A stretch of 11,115 bases of DNA from JBFJWU01 sp041623475 [NCBI: bacterium] (lineage in GTDB: Bacteria > J088): NCBI GenBank assembly GCA_041623475.1, contig JBFJWU010000083.1, positions 1 to 11,115 of the forward strand, read 5' to 3'. Below are positions 1 to 6,942 of this stretch, piece after piece. A program made the translations under genes and the position numbers. Every line of letters starts with the position of its first letter. The stretch's first letter is position 1. The notes below the pieces were generated by a model, which worked only from the letters and a program-made list of their open reading frames with translations, ran no database searches and was not told the DNA's origin.

Positions 1-144
1 CTTCCACAGCCAGTGGGCGAACCGATGGGCCAGGACGGCGTGGACGCCAGGATATGTCAGCAGGACCTCGACCCAGGATCGGGCAGCCGGATCGCGTTCA
101 AATGCGATCTCGACATCTTCGCGCAACAGCGCCAGCCTGCTCAT
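1..144 (-). CDS. cysE: Serine O-acetyltransferase, N-terminal part (runs off the left edge)
   Basis: This is the first 48 codons of a serine acetyltransferase, the cytoplasmic enzyme that makes O-acetylserine from serine and acetyl-CoA as the first step of cysteine synthesis. The start is ATG at 144 on the minus strand. The visible residues contain the family's N-terminal helical signature: [10 protein letters not shown] (about 14-23), then [16 protein letters not shown] (about 26-41) and FAHWLW. This matches the short EpsC/SrpH-type enzymes. The catalytic left-handed beta-helix would lie outside the window. The start codon is only 4 nt beyond the response regulator stop codon and has no clear Shine-Dalgarno sequence, so translation is probably coupled to that gene. 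The identity is recognised from the N-terminal motif alone. Confidence 0.85.
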   Translation of the reverse strand, partial: MSRLALLREDVEIAFERDPAARSWVEVLLTYPGVHAVLAHRFAHWLWK

Positions 145-148
145 TCGG

Positions 149-553
149 TCAGGGTGTCTGGTGAGTCGTCAGTCCCCGTTTGGACAACTCGGCACGAACG
201 ATCTCCAGCAACTGGTCGTGCCGGATCGGTTTGGTCAGGAAATAGTCACAGCCTGCCGTACGGCAGCGTTCCTCGGTCGCCTCGTCGCTCAGCGACGTAA
301 CAACGATAACCGCACAATGGCGCGTTTCCTCGGCCTGCTTGGCAAACCGGGTCACCACATCGCCGTTCATTTCCGGCATGATCAGGTCCAACAGGACAAC
401 GTCCGGGCGCTCATTGCGAATCTGGGCCAGCGCTTCCTTGCCATCCTTGGCCTTGATAACCTCGCTGCCGGTACGCTTCAGCAGGATTTCTTCCAGTTTC
501 AGGACGACCTCGACGTCATCAACGATCAATATTTTGCCGGCACGTTCGGCCAC
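149..553 (-). CDS. Single-domain response regulator (CheY-like receiver)
   Basis: This 134-residue protein is a stand-alone receiver domain with no output domain. The family takes a phosphoryl group from a histidine kinase onto an aspartate and then acts by protein contact or in a phosphorelay. Visible key residues are the acidic pair D12-D13, phosphoacceptor D56 in [12 protein letters not shown]86 in IVVTS, and K108 in the LTKP motif, so the active site is complete. The start is GTG at 553, supported by a strong GGAGG at 561-565 with a 7-nt spacer. A short charged tail follows the domain. It lies between a trhA-like gene and cysE on the same strand, with 55 bp before it and 4 nt after it. 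Its cognate kinase is unknown. The hybrid kinase at 2832-4640 is the only kinase in the window, and a link between them is speculative. Confidence 0.9.
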   Translation of the reverse strand: MAERAGKILIVDDVEVVLKLEEILLKRTGSEVIKAKDGKEALAQIRNERPDVVLLDLIMPEMNGDVVTRFAKQAEETRHCAVIVVTSLSDEATEERCRTAGCDYFLTKPIRHDQLLEIVRAELSKRGLTTHQTP

Positions 554-579
554 GGGTTTGCCTCCGGTATCTAACGGTT

Positions 580-585
580 ATTGTA
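580..585 (-). promoter_or_regulatory. Candidate -10 element for the response regulator gene
   Basis: On the minus strand the hexamer TACAAT (5 of 6 to the sigma-70 consensus) lies about 26 nt before the GTG start at 553, inside the 55-bp gap after the trhA-like gene. It would give a leader of about 20 nt that still includes the GGAGG ribosome binding site. No convincing -35 hexamer sits at standard spacing, so this is a weak call. Confidence 0.25.
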
Positions 586-608
586 AGAATATCAAACCCC
601 CTGCGCTG

Positions 609-1274
609 TCACAAGATTTCCGGCCGGGACAAACGGTGGATAAATCGCCAGTGCCATGCCAGCGCCGCGATCACCGCCAGATGGAACAGTTCGTGTGCAC
701 CGACAATGCCCCAAACCACGACTGGCCAGCGCGCATATTCCATGACCGCACCAATTGAATACGCCACACCTCCGTACAGCAGACCTGCCGAAAAACGGTA
801 TCCACGCTGCCGGATCAGCATGATGACCGAGCCGATCCCCAGCCAGCCCAGCGACAGGTAAAACGTCAAACCCAGGCCTTCGGGAATTTCGTCAAAAAAG
901 ACGGACTTGAGCACAAGGGATGTCACGGCAGCAGTCCAGATCAACGCCAGCATGCCCCACCGTCGTATCCCGGTAAACAGATACACGTGAATGGGCGTAA
1001 ACGTGCCCGCAATCAGGACAAAAATTGCCGCGTGATCCAGGCGTTGCAGGACGACCCGGCCACCACCGCCCGGGTCCAGCAGGTGATAGACCCCGCTCAT
1101 CGACAACTGGAACACCGCACTGAACGCAAAGATGACCAGGGCGACCCGTCCGCCGGCACCGGGGGCAGCGTGTCGGATCAGGGGAACCGCAGCAACGGCG
1201 GCGACACCCGCTGCCGCCAGGTGCGTCAGTGAACTGACGGGTTCGGAAAATCCCGGGATGGGAATGATGTCCAA
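609..1274 (-). CDS. trhA: TrhA / hemolysin III family (PAQR) seven-helix membrane protein
   Basis: This 221-residue integral membrane protein belongs to the PAQR / hemolysin III family, whose bacterial members act in membrane-lipid homeostasis. About seven hydrophobic helices can be placed near residues 16-34, 43-64, 78-98, 106-124, 134-153, 163-179 and 185-207. The family's likely metal site is visible: SGVYHLL (H64), LDHAAIFVLIAGTFTP (D80) and HELFH (H194, H198). Length is normal for the family. The start codon is TTG at 1274, not ATG. It is supported by AGGAG at 1280-1284 with a 5-nt spacer and by the N-terminus expected for the family. The gene is divergent from nth across 45 bp and upstream of the response regulator. 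The old name hemolysin III does not imply a toxin role here. Confidence 0.9.
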   Translation of the reverse strand: MDIIPIPGFSEPVSSLTHLAAAGVAAVAAVPLIRHAAPGAGGRVALVIFAFSAVFQLSMSGVYHLLDPGGGGRVVLQRLDHAAIFVLIAGTFTPIHVYLFTGIRRWGMLALIWTAAVTSLVLKSVFFDEIPEGLGLTFYLSLGWLGIGSVIMLIRQRGYRFSAGLLYGGVAYSIGAVMEYARWPVVVWGIVGAHELFHLAVIAALAWHWRFIHRLSRPEIL

Positions 1275-1282
1275 AACGACTC

Positions 1283-1311
1283 CTGACCAGGCGTGGGCCT
1301 CGTGGTTAAAT
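1283..1311 (+). promoter_or_regulatory. Candidate nth promoter, near-leaderless
   Basis: A -35-like CTGACC (1283-1288, 4 of 6) and a -10-like TTAAAT (1306-1311, 4 of 6) are separated by exactly 17 bp. Only 8 nt lie between the -10 hexamer and the nth ATG at 1320, so transcription would begin at or just before the start codon. The absence of a Shine-Dalgarno sequence before nth agrees with this. The -35 overlaps the ribosome binding site of the divergent trhA-like gene. Confidence 0.35.
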
Positions 1312-1319
1312 GATCGGCT

Positions 1320-2042
1320 ATGGCACGGGAATCAAAGACCGCACGCAAACTACGGGCCCAGGCCATCGTCCAGGTCCTGGCCGACGCCTACCCCCGATCA
1401 CGGTGCGCCTTGAATTATGAGACCCCATTCCAGTTACTTTGTGCCACCGTCCTGTCAGCACAGACTACAGACGTCAAAGTCAACCAGGTCACGCCGCTGC
1501 TGTTTGACCAGTTTCCGTCGCCTGTAGAAATGGCCGCCGCCGACGTCGGCGCCATCGAATCCTGCATCCAGACCATCGGCCTGTGGCGCAACAAGGCGAA
1601 GTTCCTCAAAGGGCTCAGCCAGATGCTGCTGGACGATTTCGCCGGTGAATTACCAACGACCGTGGCCGAACTGACCCGCCTGCCCGGTGTCGCCCGCAAG
1701 ACAGCGACAGCCGTCCTGGGCACGGCGATGGGGCTGAACGCCGGGATCACAGTGGACACCCACATGCTGCGCATCAATGCCCTGCTGAAGCTGAGCACCG
1801 CCACCAGTGCCGACAAAATGTCAAAAGAGTTGGAAGACCTGGTTCCCCAAGACCACTGGAACGTCTACACCCATCGCATCATCGACCACGGCCGCCTGGT
1901 CTGCGTCGCCCGCCGGCCCCGATGCGGCGTCTGCCCGCTGGCCGACCTGTGCCCGTCCCACAAAAGCCCAAAGGCTGGCTACAAACCTGCTAACGACGAC
2001 AAAGAGCCAGCCAGCGCCGCCGGATTGAGTTGGCTGGGTTAG
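1320..2042 (+). CDS. nth: Endonuclease III (DNA glycosylase / AP lyase)
   Basis: This enzyme of base excision repair removes oxidised pyrimidines and cleaves the resulting abasic site. The 240-residue protein shows the helix-hairpin-helix LPGVARKTA with catalytic lysine K127, the catalytic aspartate D146 in VDTH, and the iron-sulfur cluster ligands C195-x6-C202-x2-C205-x5-C211. All key residues are intact. The LLCATVLSAQTTD block (about 39-51) is typical of the family. About 29 residues of polar tail follow the last cysteine, making it somewhat longer than the roughly 210-residue E. coli enzyme. The ATG at 1320 has no evident Shine-Dalgarno sequence but follows a -10-like hexamer closely. The gene is followed by yceH on the same strand after 34 bp, probably as one transcript. 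Confidence 0.96.
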   Translation: MARESKTARKLRAQAIVQVLADAYPRSRCALNYETPFQLLCATVLSAQTTDVKVNQVTPLLFDQFPSPVEMAAADVGAIESCIQTIGLWRNKAKFLKGLSQMLLDDFAGELPTTVAELTRLPGVARKTATAVLGTAMGLNAGITVDTHMLRINALLKLSTATSADKMSKELEDLVPQDHWNVYTHRIIDHGRLVCVARRPRCGVCPLADLCPSHKSPKAGYKPANDDKEPASAAGLSWLG

Positions 2043-2076
2043 CACAGAGATTTCCATCAGTGGGAGAATAGGTCGT

Positions 2077-2742
2077 ATGGACCCCATCCTGAACGACATC
2101 GAAGCGCGGATCATCGGTTGCCTGATCGAGAAAGACCGGACAACGCCGGACCATTATCCGCTCAGCCTGAACGCACTGACCAACGCCTGCAACCAGAAAT
2201 CCAACCGCGACCCCGTCATGGACCTGGACGAGCAGACCGTCCAGCGCGCACTGGACCAGTTGCGCCCCCGGGGGTTCGTTGTGACCAGCGTCGGCAGCGG
2301 CAGCCGCGTCGAAAAATACAGACACCTGCTGCCGGAGAAGCTGGACCTGCTGGCGGACCAGACGGCAATCCTGTGTGAACTGATGCTGCGTGGCCCCCAG
2401 ACGGTCGGCGAACTGCGAACGCGCTGCCAACGGCTGCACGAATTCCGGGACATCGATGACGTCGCAGACACGCTGGCGATGCTGGCGGGATTGTCCCAGC
2501 CAATGGTTCAGGAACTGCCCCGCCTGCCAGGACAGAAGGAACCACGCTGGGCGCAACTGCTGACGGGGCCGGTTGACCTGGAGTCACTGCAACAGGCTGC
2601 GGCCGCCGCCGGCCCGGCGCGCGCCGCGATTGTCAGCGAAAACCAGCGCATCGATGTGCTGGAAAGCCGCATCGACGAACTGACCGCCGAACTGGAGGAC
2701 CTGAAGTCCGAATTCACACGGTTCCGCGAACAATTCGAATAG
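2077..2742 (+). CDS. yceH: YceH family protein (DUF480, UPF0502)
   Basis: This 221-residue protein is recognised as the YceH / DUF480 family by its N-terminal run EARIIGCLIEKDRTTPDHYP (about 9-28), SLNALTNACNQKSNRDPV (about 29-46), and the region ending in SRVEKYRHLLPEKL. The family fold is two winged-helix domains, suggesting nucleic-acid binding or regulation, but its biochemical role is not firmly established. The C-terminal 35 or so residues are predicted coiled coil (heptad-like, from about 185 to the end), as in other members. ATG at 2077 follows GGAG at 2063-2066, a slightly long 10-nt spacer. It sits 34 bp after nth. A perfect hairpin overlaps its stop codon and may end the nth-yceH transcript. 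Confidence 0.92.
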   Translation: MDPILNDIEARIIGCLIEKDRTTPDHYPLSLNALTNACNQKSNRDPVMDLDEQTVQRALDQLRPRGFVVTSVGSGSRVEKYRHLLPEKLDLLADQTAILCELMLRGPQTVGELRTRCQRLHEFRDIDDVADTLAMLAGLSQPMVQELPRLPGQKEPRWAQLLTGPVDLESLQQAAAAAGPARAAIVSENQRIDVLESRIDELTAELEDLKSEFTRFREQFE

Positions 2743-2759
2743 CGGTCCATACCGCTATT
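2738..2759 (+). terminator. Perfect hairpin overlapping the yceH stop codon
   Basis: AATAGCGGT (2738-2746) and ACCGCTATT (2751-2759) form a perfect 9-bp stem with a 4-nt CCAT loop. The left arm includes the yceH stop codon TAG. What follows is ACTTGAAGG, not a T-run, so this is not a textbook intrinsic terminator. It may be a weak or Rho-assisted terminator, or an mRNA 3' stabiliser, separating nth-yceH from the kinase gene. Confidence 0.4.
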
Positions 2760-2831
2760 ACTTGAAGGCGATGCTCGAATCGCCCGACTATATTGATCCA
2801 TAGACACGATGCCCTGCTGTAAGGAAGATCA

Positions 2832-4640
2832 ATGCCCGCCCAGGAAATTCAACTACTCCTGATCATCTACGCTTGCAGCCTGGCCCTGAATATCTTCATC
2901 GGTGCGCTGTTGACATGGAAGCATCCCGACTCCCTGCACGGCCGCCTGCTGTTGTATTGGGTCTGCTTTGTTGTGACCTATGTCGCGCAGGGATTCAGTG
3001 CAGATCTGGGTCCCAGGATGATCGCCCTTAGCTCAATAAGTGTCGTATTGCCCTTTGCGGCCTCGGTCTGGCTGCTGGAAGGCGTTTACGACGTCAGAGT
3101 GCCGCGGCGATTCATTGCCGGCAGTTTCGTGTTGGGAGGATCGTTTTTTGTCGGGTTCTGGATACTTGAACTGGGATTCACGGCCACGACAATACCGGTC
3201 GCCCTGGGGACATCTGCGCCCGTCTTCTACGCGATTGGACTGGCCCTTACCCGGCGAGAAAGATTGTCTACGGCGGACTCATTGCTGCTGCTGGCGTTTG
3301 GCGCGATCGCGGTGCATGAACTCGACTACCCGTTCCTGCGACTCGATCCCGAATTCGCACTGACCGGGTTTACCATCGCATTCGTCCTGTTCCTGGCGAT
3401 CTCCTACCTGGCACCAGCGGTTCTGCACGAGCGGTTAACCAGCAGCCAACTGGAACGCGAACGTTCGCTGCGTTCCCAACTGGAAACGGCCCAGGACCGA
3501 CTGATTCAACAGCAAAAATATGAGGCGCTCGGCGTCCTGTCCAGCGGGATCGCCCACGATTTTAATAACATCCTGACGGTCGTCCTGGGGCACTGCGAGC
3601 GGCTGGCGAAACGAGCTGACAAGTCTCTGGTCCCGGAACTGGAAACCATTCAAAACGCAGCGCTGCGTGCGGCGGATATCGTGCGGCAGATAAAGACATT
3701 CACCGACCCCGGTGTCGCCGACGTCCAGCCACGAAATGCCGCGGATCTGTCCAGGCAGGCTATCGCATTTTTGAAAGAGTCGGTTCCCGCAAATATCAGT
3801 TTGGAACTTGAGATAGAGGACGGTATTGTTCTTGAATGCGGCGCCGGCCATATCCACCAACTGATCGTAAACCTGGTTACGAATTCGACCCAGGCACTGA
3901 ATCACAAACCGGGCAGCATCCGCGTGTCATTGGCCACGACCCGAATTGAACCGGGAACGGCGGAACAACTGGGTATTGATTCCGGCGACTGGGGTTGCCT
4001 GGCGGTCACTGATGACGGGCCCGGAATGGATGCCGACACCCGGTCCCGCGCCACCGATCCATTTTTTACAACCAAGGCACAAGGTGACGGCAGCGGGCTG
4101 GGCCTGGCCATCGTCCAGGGCATTGCCCGTGGACTGGGTGGTGCAGTCTGGCTGGAATCCAGCCCGGATCAGGGCACGACTGTATCTGTATACATGCCAT
4201 TGGCACAGGGTTCCACTGCAACATCACCGTCAATTGCCGTACGACGTGGCCACGAGCGAATCATCGTTATTGACGACGAACCAGACATCGCGGCGCTCTA
4301 CACGACCGTGCTGACCGGCGAGGGCTATACCGTCGAAAGTTTCAATTACGGCGAAGACGCGAGAGATTCGATTTTCGCGTCTCCTGACCAACCGGACCTG
4401 GTCCTGACGGACCTGAAAATGCCCGGACTGGATGGACTTCAGCTTGCTCGCGAGCTGCGCACACGGTTCCCAACGATCAAGCTGATGTTGATAACGGGCC
4501 AGGATGACCTGGGCCCGGATGCCGCCGCCGACGCGTCAGCGATTTTCGATCGAATGGTCGAAAAACCTGTTCCGTTGGATGATCTTCTGACAATCATTCG
4601 GTCTACGCTGGATGGCAACAACAAGAGAGTCCCGGCATGA
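2832..4640 (+). CDS. Hybrid sensor histidine kinase: 7-helix membrane sensor, HisKA, HATPase, receiver
   Basis: This 602-residue inner-membrane signalling protein has about seven hydrophobic helices in residues 5-197, resembling 7TM-type kinase sensor regions. A short coiled-coil linker (about 200-230) follows. The HisKA box has phosphoacceptor H242 in SSGIAHDFNNIL. The ATP-binding domain shows the N box NLVTNSTQAL (N351), DDGPGMD (394-400) and GDGSGLGLAIV (418-428). The C-terminal receiver has D481-D482, phosphoacceptor D527 in LTDLKMPGLDG, T555 and K578. Kinase and receiver active sites are all intact. There is no HPt or DNA-binding domain, so an outside partner is needed to pass the signal on. 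ATG at 2832 has AAGGA at 2821-2825 with about a 6-nt spacer. Its stop codon overlaps the start of the PhoD-like gene (ATGA). The ligand cannot be read from the sequence. Confidence 0.94.
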   Translation: MPAQEIQLLLIIYACSLALNIFIGALLTWKHPDSLHGRLLLYWVCFVVTYVAQGFSADLGPRMIALSSISVVLPFAASVWLLEGVYDVRVPRRFIAGSFVLGGSFFVGFWILELGFTATTIPVALGTSAPVFYAIGLALTRRERLSTADSLLLLAFGAIAVHELDYPFLRLDPEFALTGFTIAFVLFLAISYLAPAVLHERLTSSQLERERSLRSQLETAQDRLIQQQKYEALGVLSSGIAHDFNNILTVVLGHCERLAKRADKSLVPELETIQNAALRAADIVRQIKTFTDPGVADVQPRNAADLSRQAIAFLKESVPANISLELEIEDGIVLECGAGHIHQLIVNLVTNSTQALNHKPGSIRVSLATTRIEPGTAEQLGIDSGDWGCLAVTDDGPGMDADTRSRATDPFFTTKAQGDGSGLGLAIVQGIARGLGGAVWLESSPDQGTTVSVYMPLAQGSTATSPSIAVRRGHERIIVIDDEPDIAALYTTVLTGEGYTVESFNYGEDARDSIFASPDQPDLVLTDLKMPGLDGLQLARELRTRFPTIKLMLITGQDDLGPDAAADASAIFDRMVEKPVPLDDLLTIIRSTLDGNNKRVPA

Positions 4641-5653
4641 AACTTCGCGGACCGCTGTCTGTCTTGGTCGGTACGGTGACCATTGCCGGTTGCCTGGGAT
4701 CATCCACAGAAGACCGAACATTCTCGACCCTGCCGCAAAAGATCGTCTTTGGGTCCTGTATGCACCAGGACAGGCCAAAACCGGTCCTGGACCTTGCCGC
4801 GGCATCAGGTGCCGACCTTTTTGTATTCCTGGGTGACAACATTTACGGCGACACGGATGACATGACCGTCCTCCAGGGCAAATACGCCCAACTGGAAACC
4901 GCGCCCGAATTAGTACGGCTGCGTGAATCCATGGACGTCATTGCGACCTGGGACGACCACGATTACGGCCGCAACGACGCCGGTGCCGAGTATCCCTACA
5001 GGCAGACCTCGGCCGAGATCTTCCTGGATTTCTGGCAGGAACCGGCCGGAACCGACCGCCGAACCCGCGAAGGGATTTATACGAGCTATCTGTACGAGGA
5101 ACATGGCAAGCGCCTGCAGATTATCCTGCTGGACCTGCGCACCTTCCGAACGCGTGTCCTGCCGGTACCAAATCATGACGAAACGGTACAGATGCTGGGC
5201 AAGGCCCAGTGGACGTGGCTGGAGCAACAGTTGATGCTCGACGCCGACGTTCGCATCATCGGCTCCAGCACCCAGTTCAGCCATACGGCCAACGGCTACG
5301 AATCCTGGACCAACATGCCGTTCGAACAGCAACGACTGCTGGACCTGATCCGGACAACCGCAGCAGGCGGTGTACTGTTCATCAGTGGCGACGTTCATTG
5401 GGGTGAACTGTCCCGCCTGGACCCCGATGACGGCTATCCGATCTGGGACCTGACTTCCAGCGGCATTACAGAGACCTGGGATTCGATTTCAAAAAACAAG
5501 AACCGGGTCGGCGAGCCGGTCGCCGAAAACAACTACGGCAGCGTCACCATTGACTGGAACCGCAGAGACCCGACAATCCTGCTGGAACTGATCGACCAGG
5601 ACAACGTCGTCCGCGTCAGCCAGGAGATCCTGCTATCCGGAATCAGCTGGTAG
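4637..5653 (+). CDS. PhoD-like alkaline phosphatase D family phosphoesterase, lipoprotein
   Basis: This 338-residue metallophosphoesterase belongs to the PhoD-like family, which hydrolyses phosphomono- or diesters outside the cytoplasm. A short N-terminal hydrophobic signal ends in a lipobox, TIAGC, with C19 as the likely lipidated residue, so the protein is probably membrane-anchored in the periplasm. Catalytic metal-site motifs are present in order: IVFGSC (about 36-41), FLGDNIYGD (64-72), ATWDDHDYGRND (103-114) and ISGDVHWGEL (249-258, with D252 and H254). It is shorter than Bacillus PhoD and lacks that enzyme's N-terminal PhoD_N domain. The ATG overlaps the kinase stop codon as ATGA, with AGAG about 8 nt upstream, implying translational coupling. 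Its substrate is unknown. Only 8 bp separate its stop from the stop of the convergent atoE-like gene. Confidence 0.92.
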   Translation: MKLRGPLSVLVGTVTIAGCLGSSTEDRTFSTLPQKIVFGSCMHQDRPKPVLDLAAASGADLFVFLGDNIYGDTDDMTVLQGKYAQLETAPELVRLRESMDVIATWDDHDYGRNDAGAEYPYRQTSAEIFLDFWQEPAGTDRRTREGIYTSYLYEEHGKRLQIILLDLRTFRTRVLPVPNHDETVQMLGKAQWTWLEQQLMLDADVRIIGSSTQFSHTANGYESWTNMPFEQQRLLDLIRTTAAGGVLFISGDVHWGELSRLDPDDGYPIWDLTSSGITETWDSISKNKNRVGEPVAENNYGSVTIDWNRRDPTILLELIDQDNVVRVSQEILLSGISW

Positions 5654-5661
5654 ACAGCCCA

Positions 5662-6942
5662 TCAGAAAATCAAAAACACCGCCGAGATCACGACCCCGCT
5701 GACAACCAGGATCTTCCAGCTGACCTGCAGCAGGTCCTGGGCCCGGACACCGGTCAGCGCCAGCATCGGCAACGCCCAGAACGGCTGGATCAGGTTGGTC
5801 CAGGCATCGCCCCAGGCAAAATAGATAATCATCTTTTCAATCGGCACGCCGACGGCTGTGGCCGCCTGCGCCAGGATCGGTCCCTGGACCGCCCACTGTC
5901 CGCCACCGCTGGGGACCACCACATTCAGCAGTCCGGCAGACAGGAACGCCGCCAGCGGAAACAGTTGCGCGGACACACCATTGACGATTGATTCGGACAG
6001 GAAGACGGCGATTCCTGTTGACTTCATCACGCCCATAATCGCGCCATACAGCGGAAACTGGATCGCAATGCCCACTGTTCCCACCAGTCCCTCGCGGACC
6101 CCGGCCTGGAACCGGCCAATATTCTGCTGGACCATCAGCGCCAGCGCGAACAGCGCCAGGATCACAAAGTTCAGGTTAAAGCCCTGGATGCCGCGAATCC
6201 ACGCCAGGACCAGGACAATCAGCACCCCGCCACCAATCCAGACACCGTGGGCCGGACCGTCCTCGGGCGTCTCGACCAGCGTTGGCTCGTCGGCCAATGG
6301 ATTGGGACGTGCGACTTCGGGAACCTTGGCCACCGCTACGTAGATGGCGACCGCGAGCGTCGCAAAAACCAGTGTTGCCAGGTTCAACGGCGAAAAGATC
6401 GTGGCACTGACTGGAATCACGCCGGTAATATCAACCAGGAAATGGCTGGGCGTCGCCACAACCAGCGGCGCCGAACCGCTTAATCCACCGTGCCAGCTGA
6501 TAAACCCGGCGTACGCTGCCGCGGCATAGCGCACCGATGCGGTCCGGTCATCGTCGCGGCTGCTGCTGGCGGTGCGGGCAATTAACCCGCCGGCAACCAG
6601 TCCCAGTCCCCAATGGAGCCAGGCGAACCCTGATGTAAATACCGCGACCCAGAATGCCGGGTAGCGGCGGTCCGTGATCCAGCCGGCGATCCACTGCAGG
6701 ATCCGCAGGACCAGCGGCGATGTCGCAAACGCGTGCCCCAGGGCCAGCATCAGGATCATCTGCATGGCAAAACCAAACAACCCGGTAAAGCCGGTCACCC
6801 AGCCCTTGATGACCGCATCCGGCCCGCCCGATTCCGGGAACAGACCCAGAACCGCCACGATCACGTTCAGCAAAATGGCCAGATGAAAGGGATCAAACAG
6901 ATCCCGGATGCCGAACTTACGTGGCACCGTTTTCCAGTTCAC
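5662..6942 (-). CDS. atoE: AtoE-type short-chain fatty acid transporter
   Basis: This 426-residue polytopic inner-membrane protein belongs to the short-chain fatty acid transporter family (AtoE, PF02667), which in E. coli is linked to uptake of acetoacetate and butyrate-type acids. Family landmarks are GFAMQM and LALGHA (57-71), FAWLHWGLGLVAGG (106-119), FISWHGGLSGSAPL (147-160), VVPSGGGQWAVQGP (342-355) and QPFWALP (386-392), with about ten or more hydrophobic segments. Length is close to the E. coli protein. The longest start is GTG at 6942, lying 26 nt inside the 3' end of meaB. A second GTG five codons further in, preceded by GGAAAA, is an alternative. Overlap with meaB suggests one transcript with the B12-mutase genes and a role in importing the acid that enters that pathway, which is inference. 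Confidence 0.92.
   Translation of the reverse strand: MNWKTVPRKFGIRDLFDPFHLAILLNVIVAVLGLFPESGGPDAVIKGWVTGFTGLFGFAMQMILMLALGHAFATSPLVLRILQWIAGWITDRRYPAFWVAVFTSGFAWLHWGLGLVAGGLIARTASSSRDDDRTASVRYAAAAYAGFISWHGGLSGSAPLVVATPSHFLVDITGVIPVSATIFSPLNLATLVFATLAVAIYVAVAKVPEVARPNPLADEPTLVETPEDGPAHGVWIGGGVLIVLVLAWIRGIQGFNLNFVILALFALALMVQQNIGRFQAGVREGLVGTVGIAIQFPLYGAIMGVMKSTGIAVFLSESIVNGVSAQLFPLAAFLSAGLLNVVVPSGGGQWAVQGPILAQAATAVGVPIEKMIIYFAWGDAWTNLIQPFWALPMLALTGVRAQDLLQVSWKILVVSGVVISAVFLIF

Noticed and set aside
609-1274. Haemolysin toxin role for the hemolysin III family protein
   Set aside because: Family members are PAQR-type membrane homeostasis proteins; nothing in the sequence or its neighbours suggests a secreted toxin.
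2789-2794. TATATT as a -10 element for the hybrid kinase gene
   Set aside because: It matches 5 of 6 but no -35-like hexamer lies at 15-19 bp. It remains possible but is too weak to list.
5654-5661. Bidirectional terminator between the PhoD-like and atoE-like genes
   Set aside because: Only 8 bp separate the stop codons, and the surrounding sequence gives at best a 4-bp stem without a T-run.
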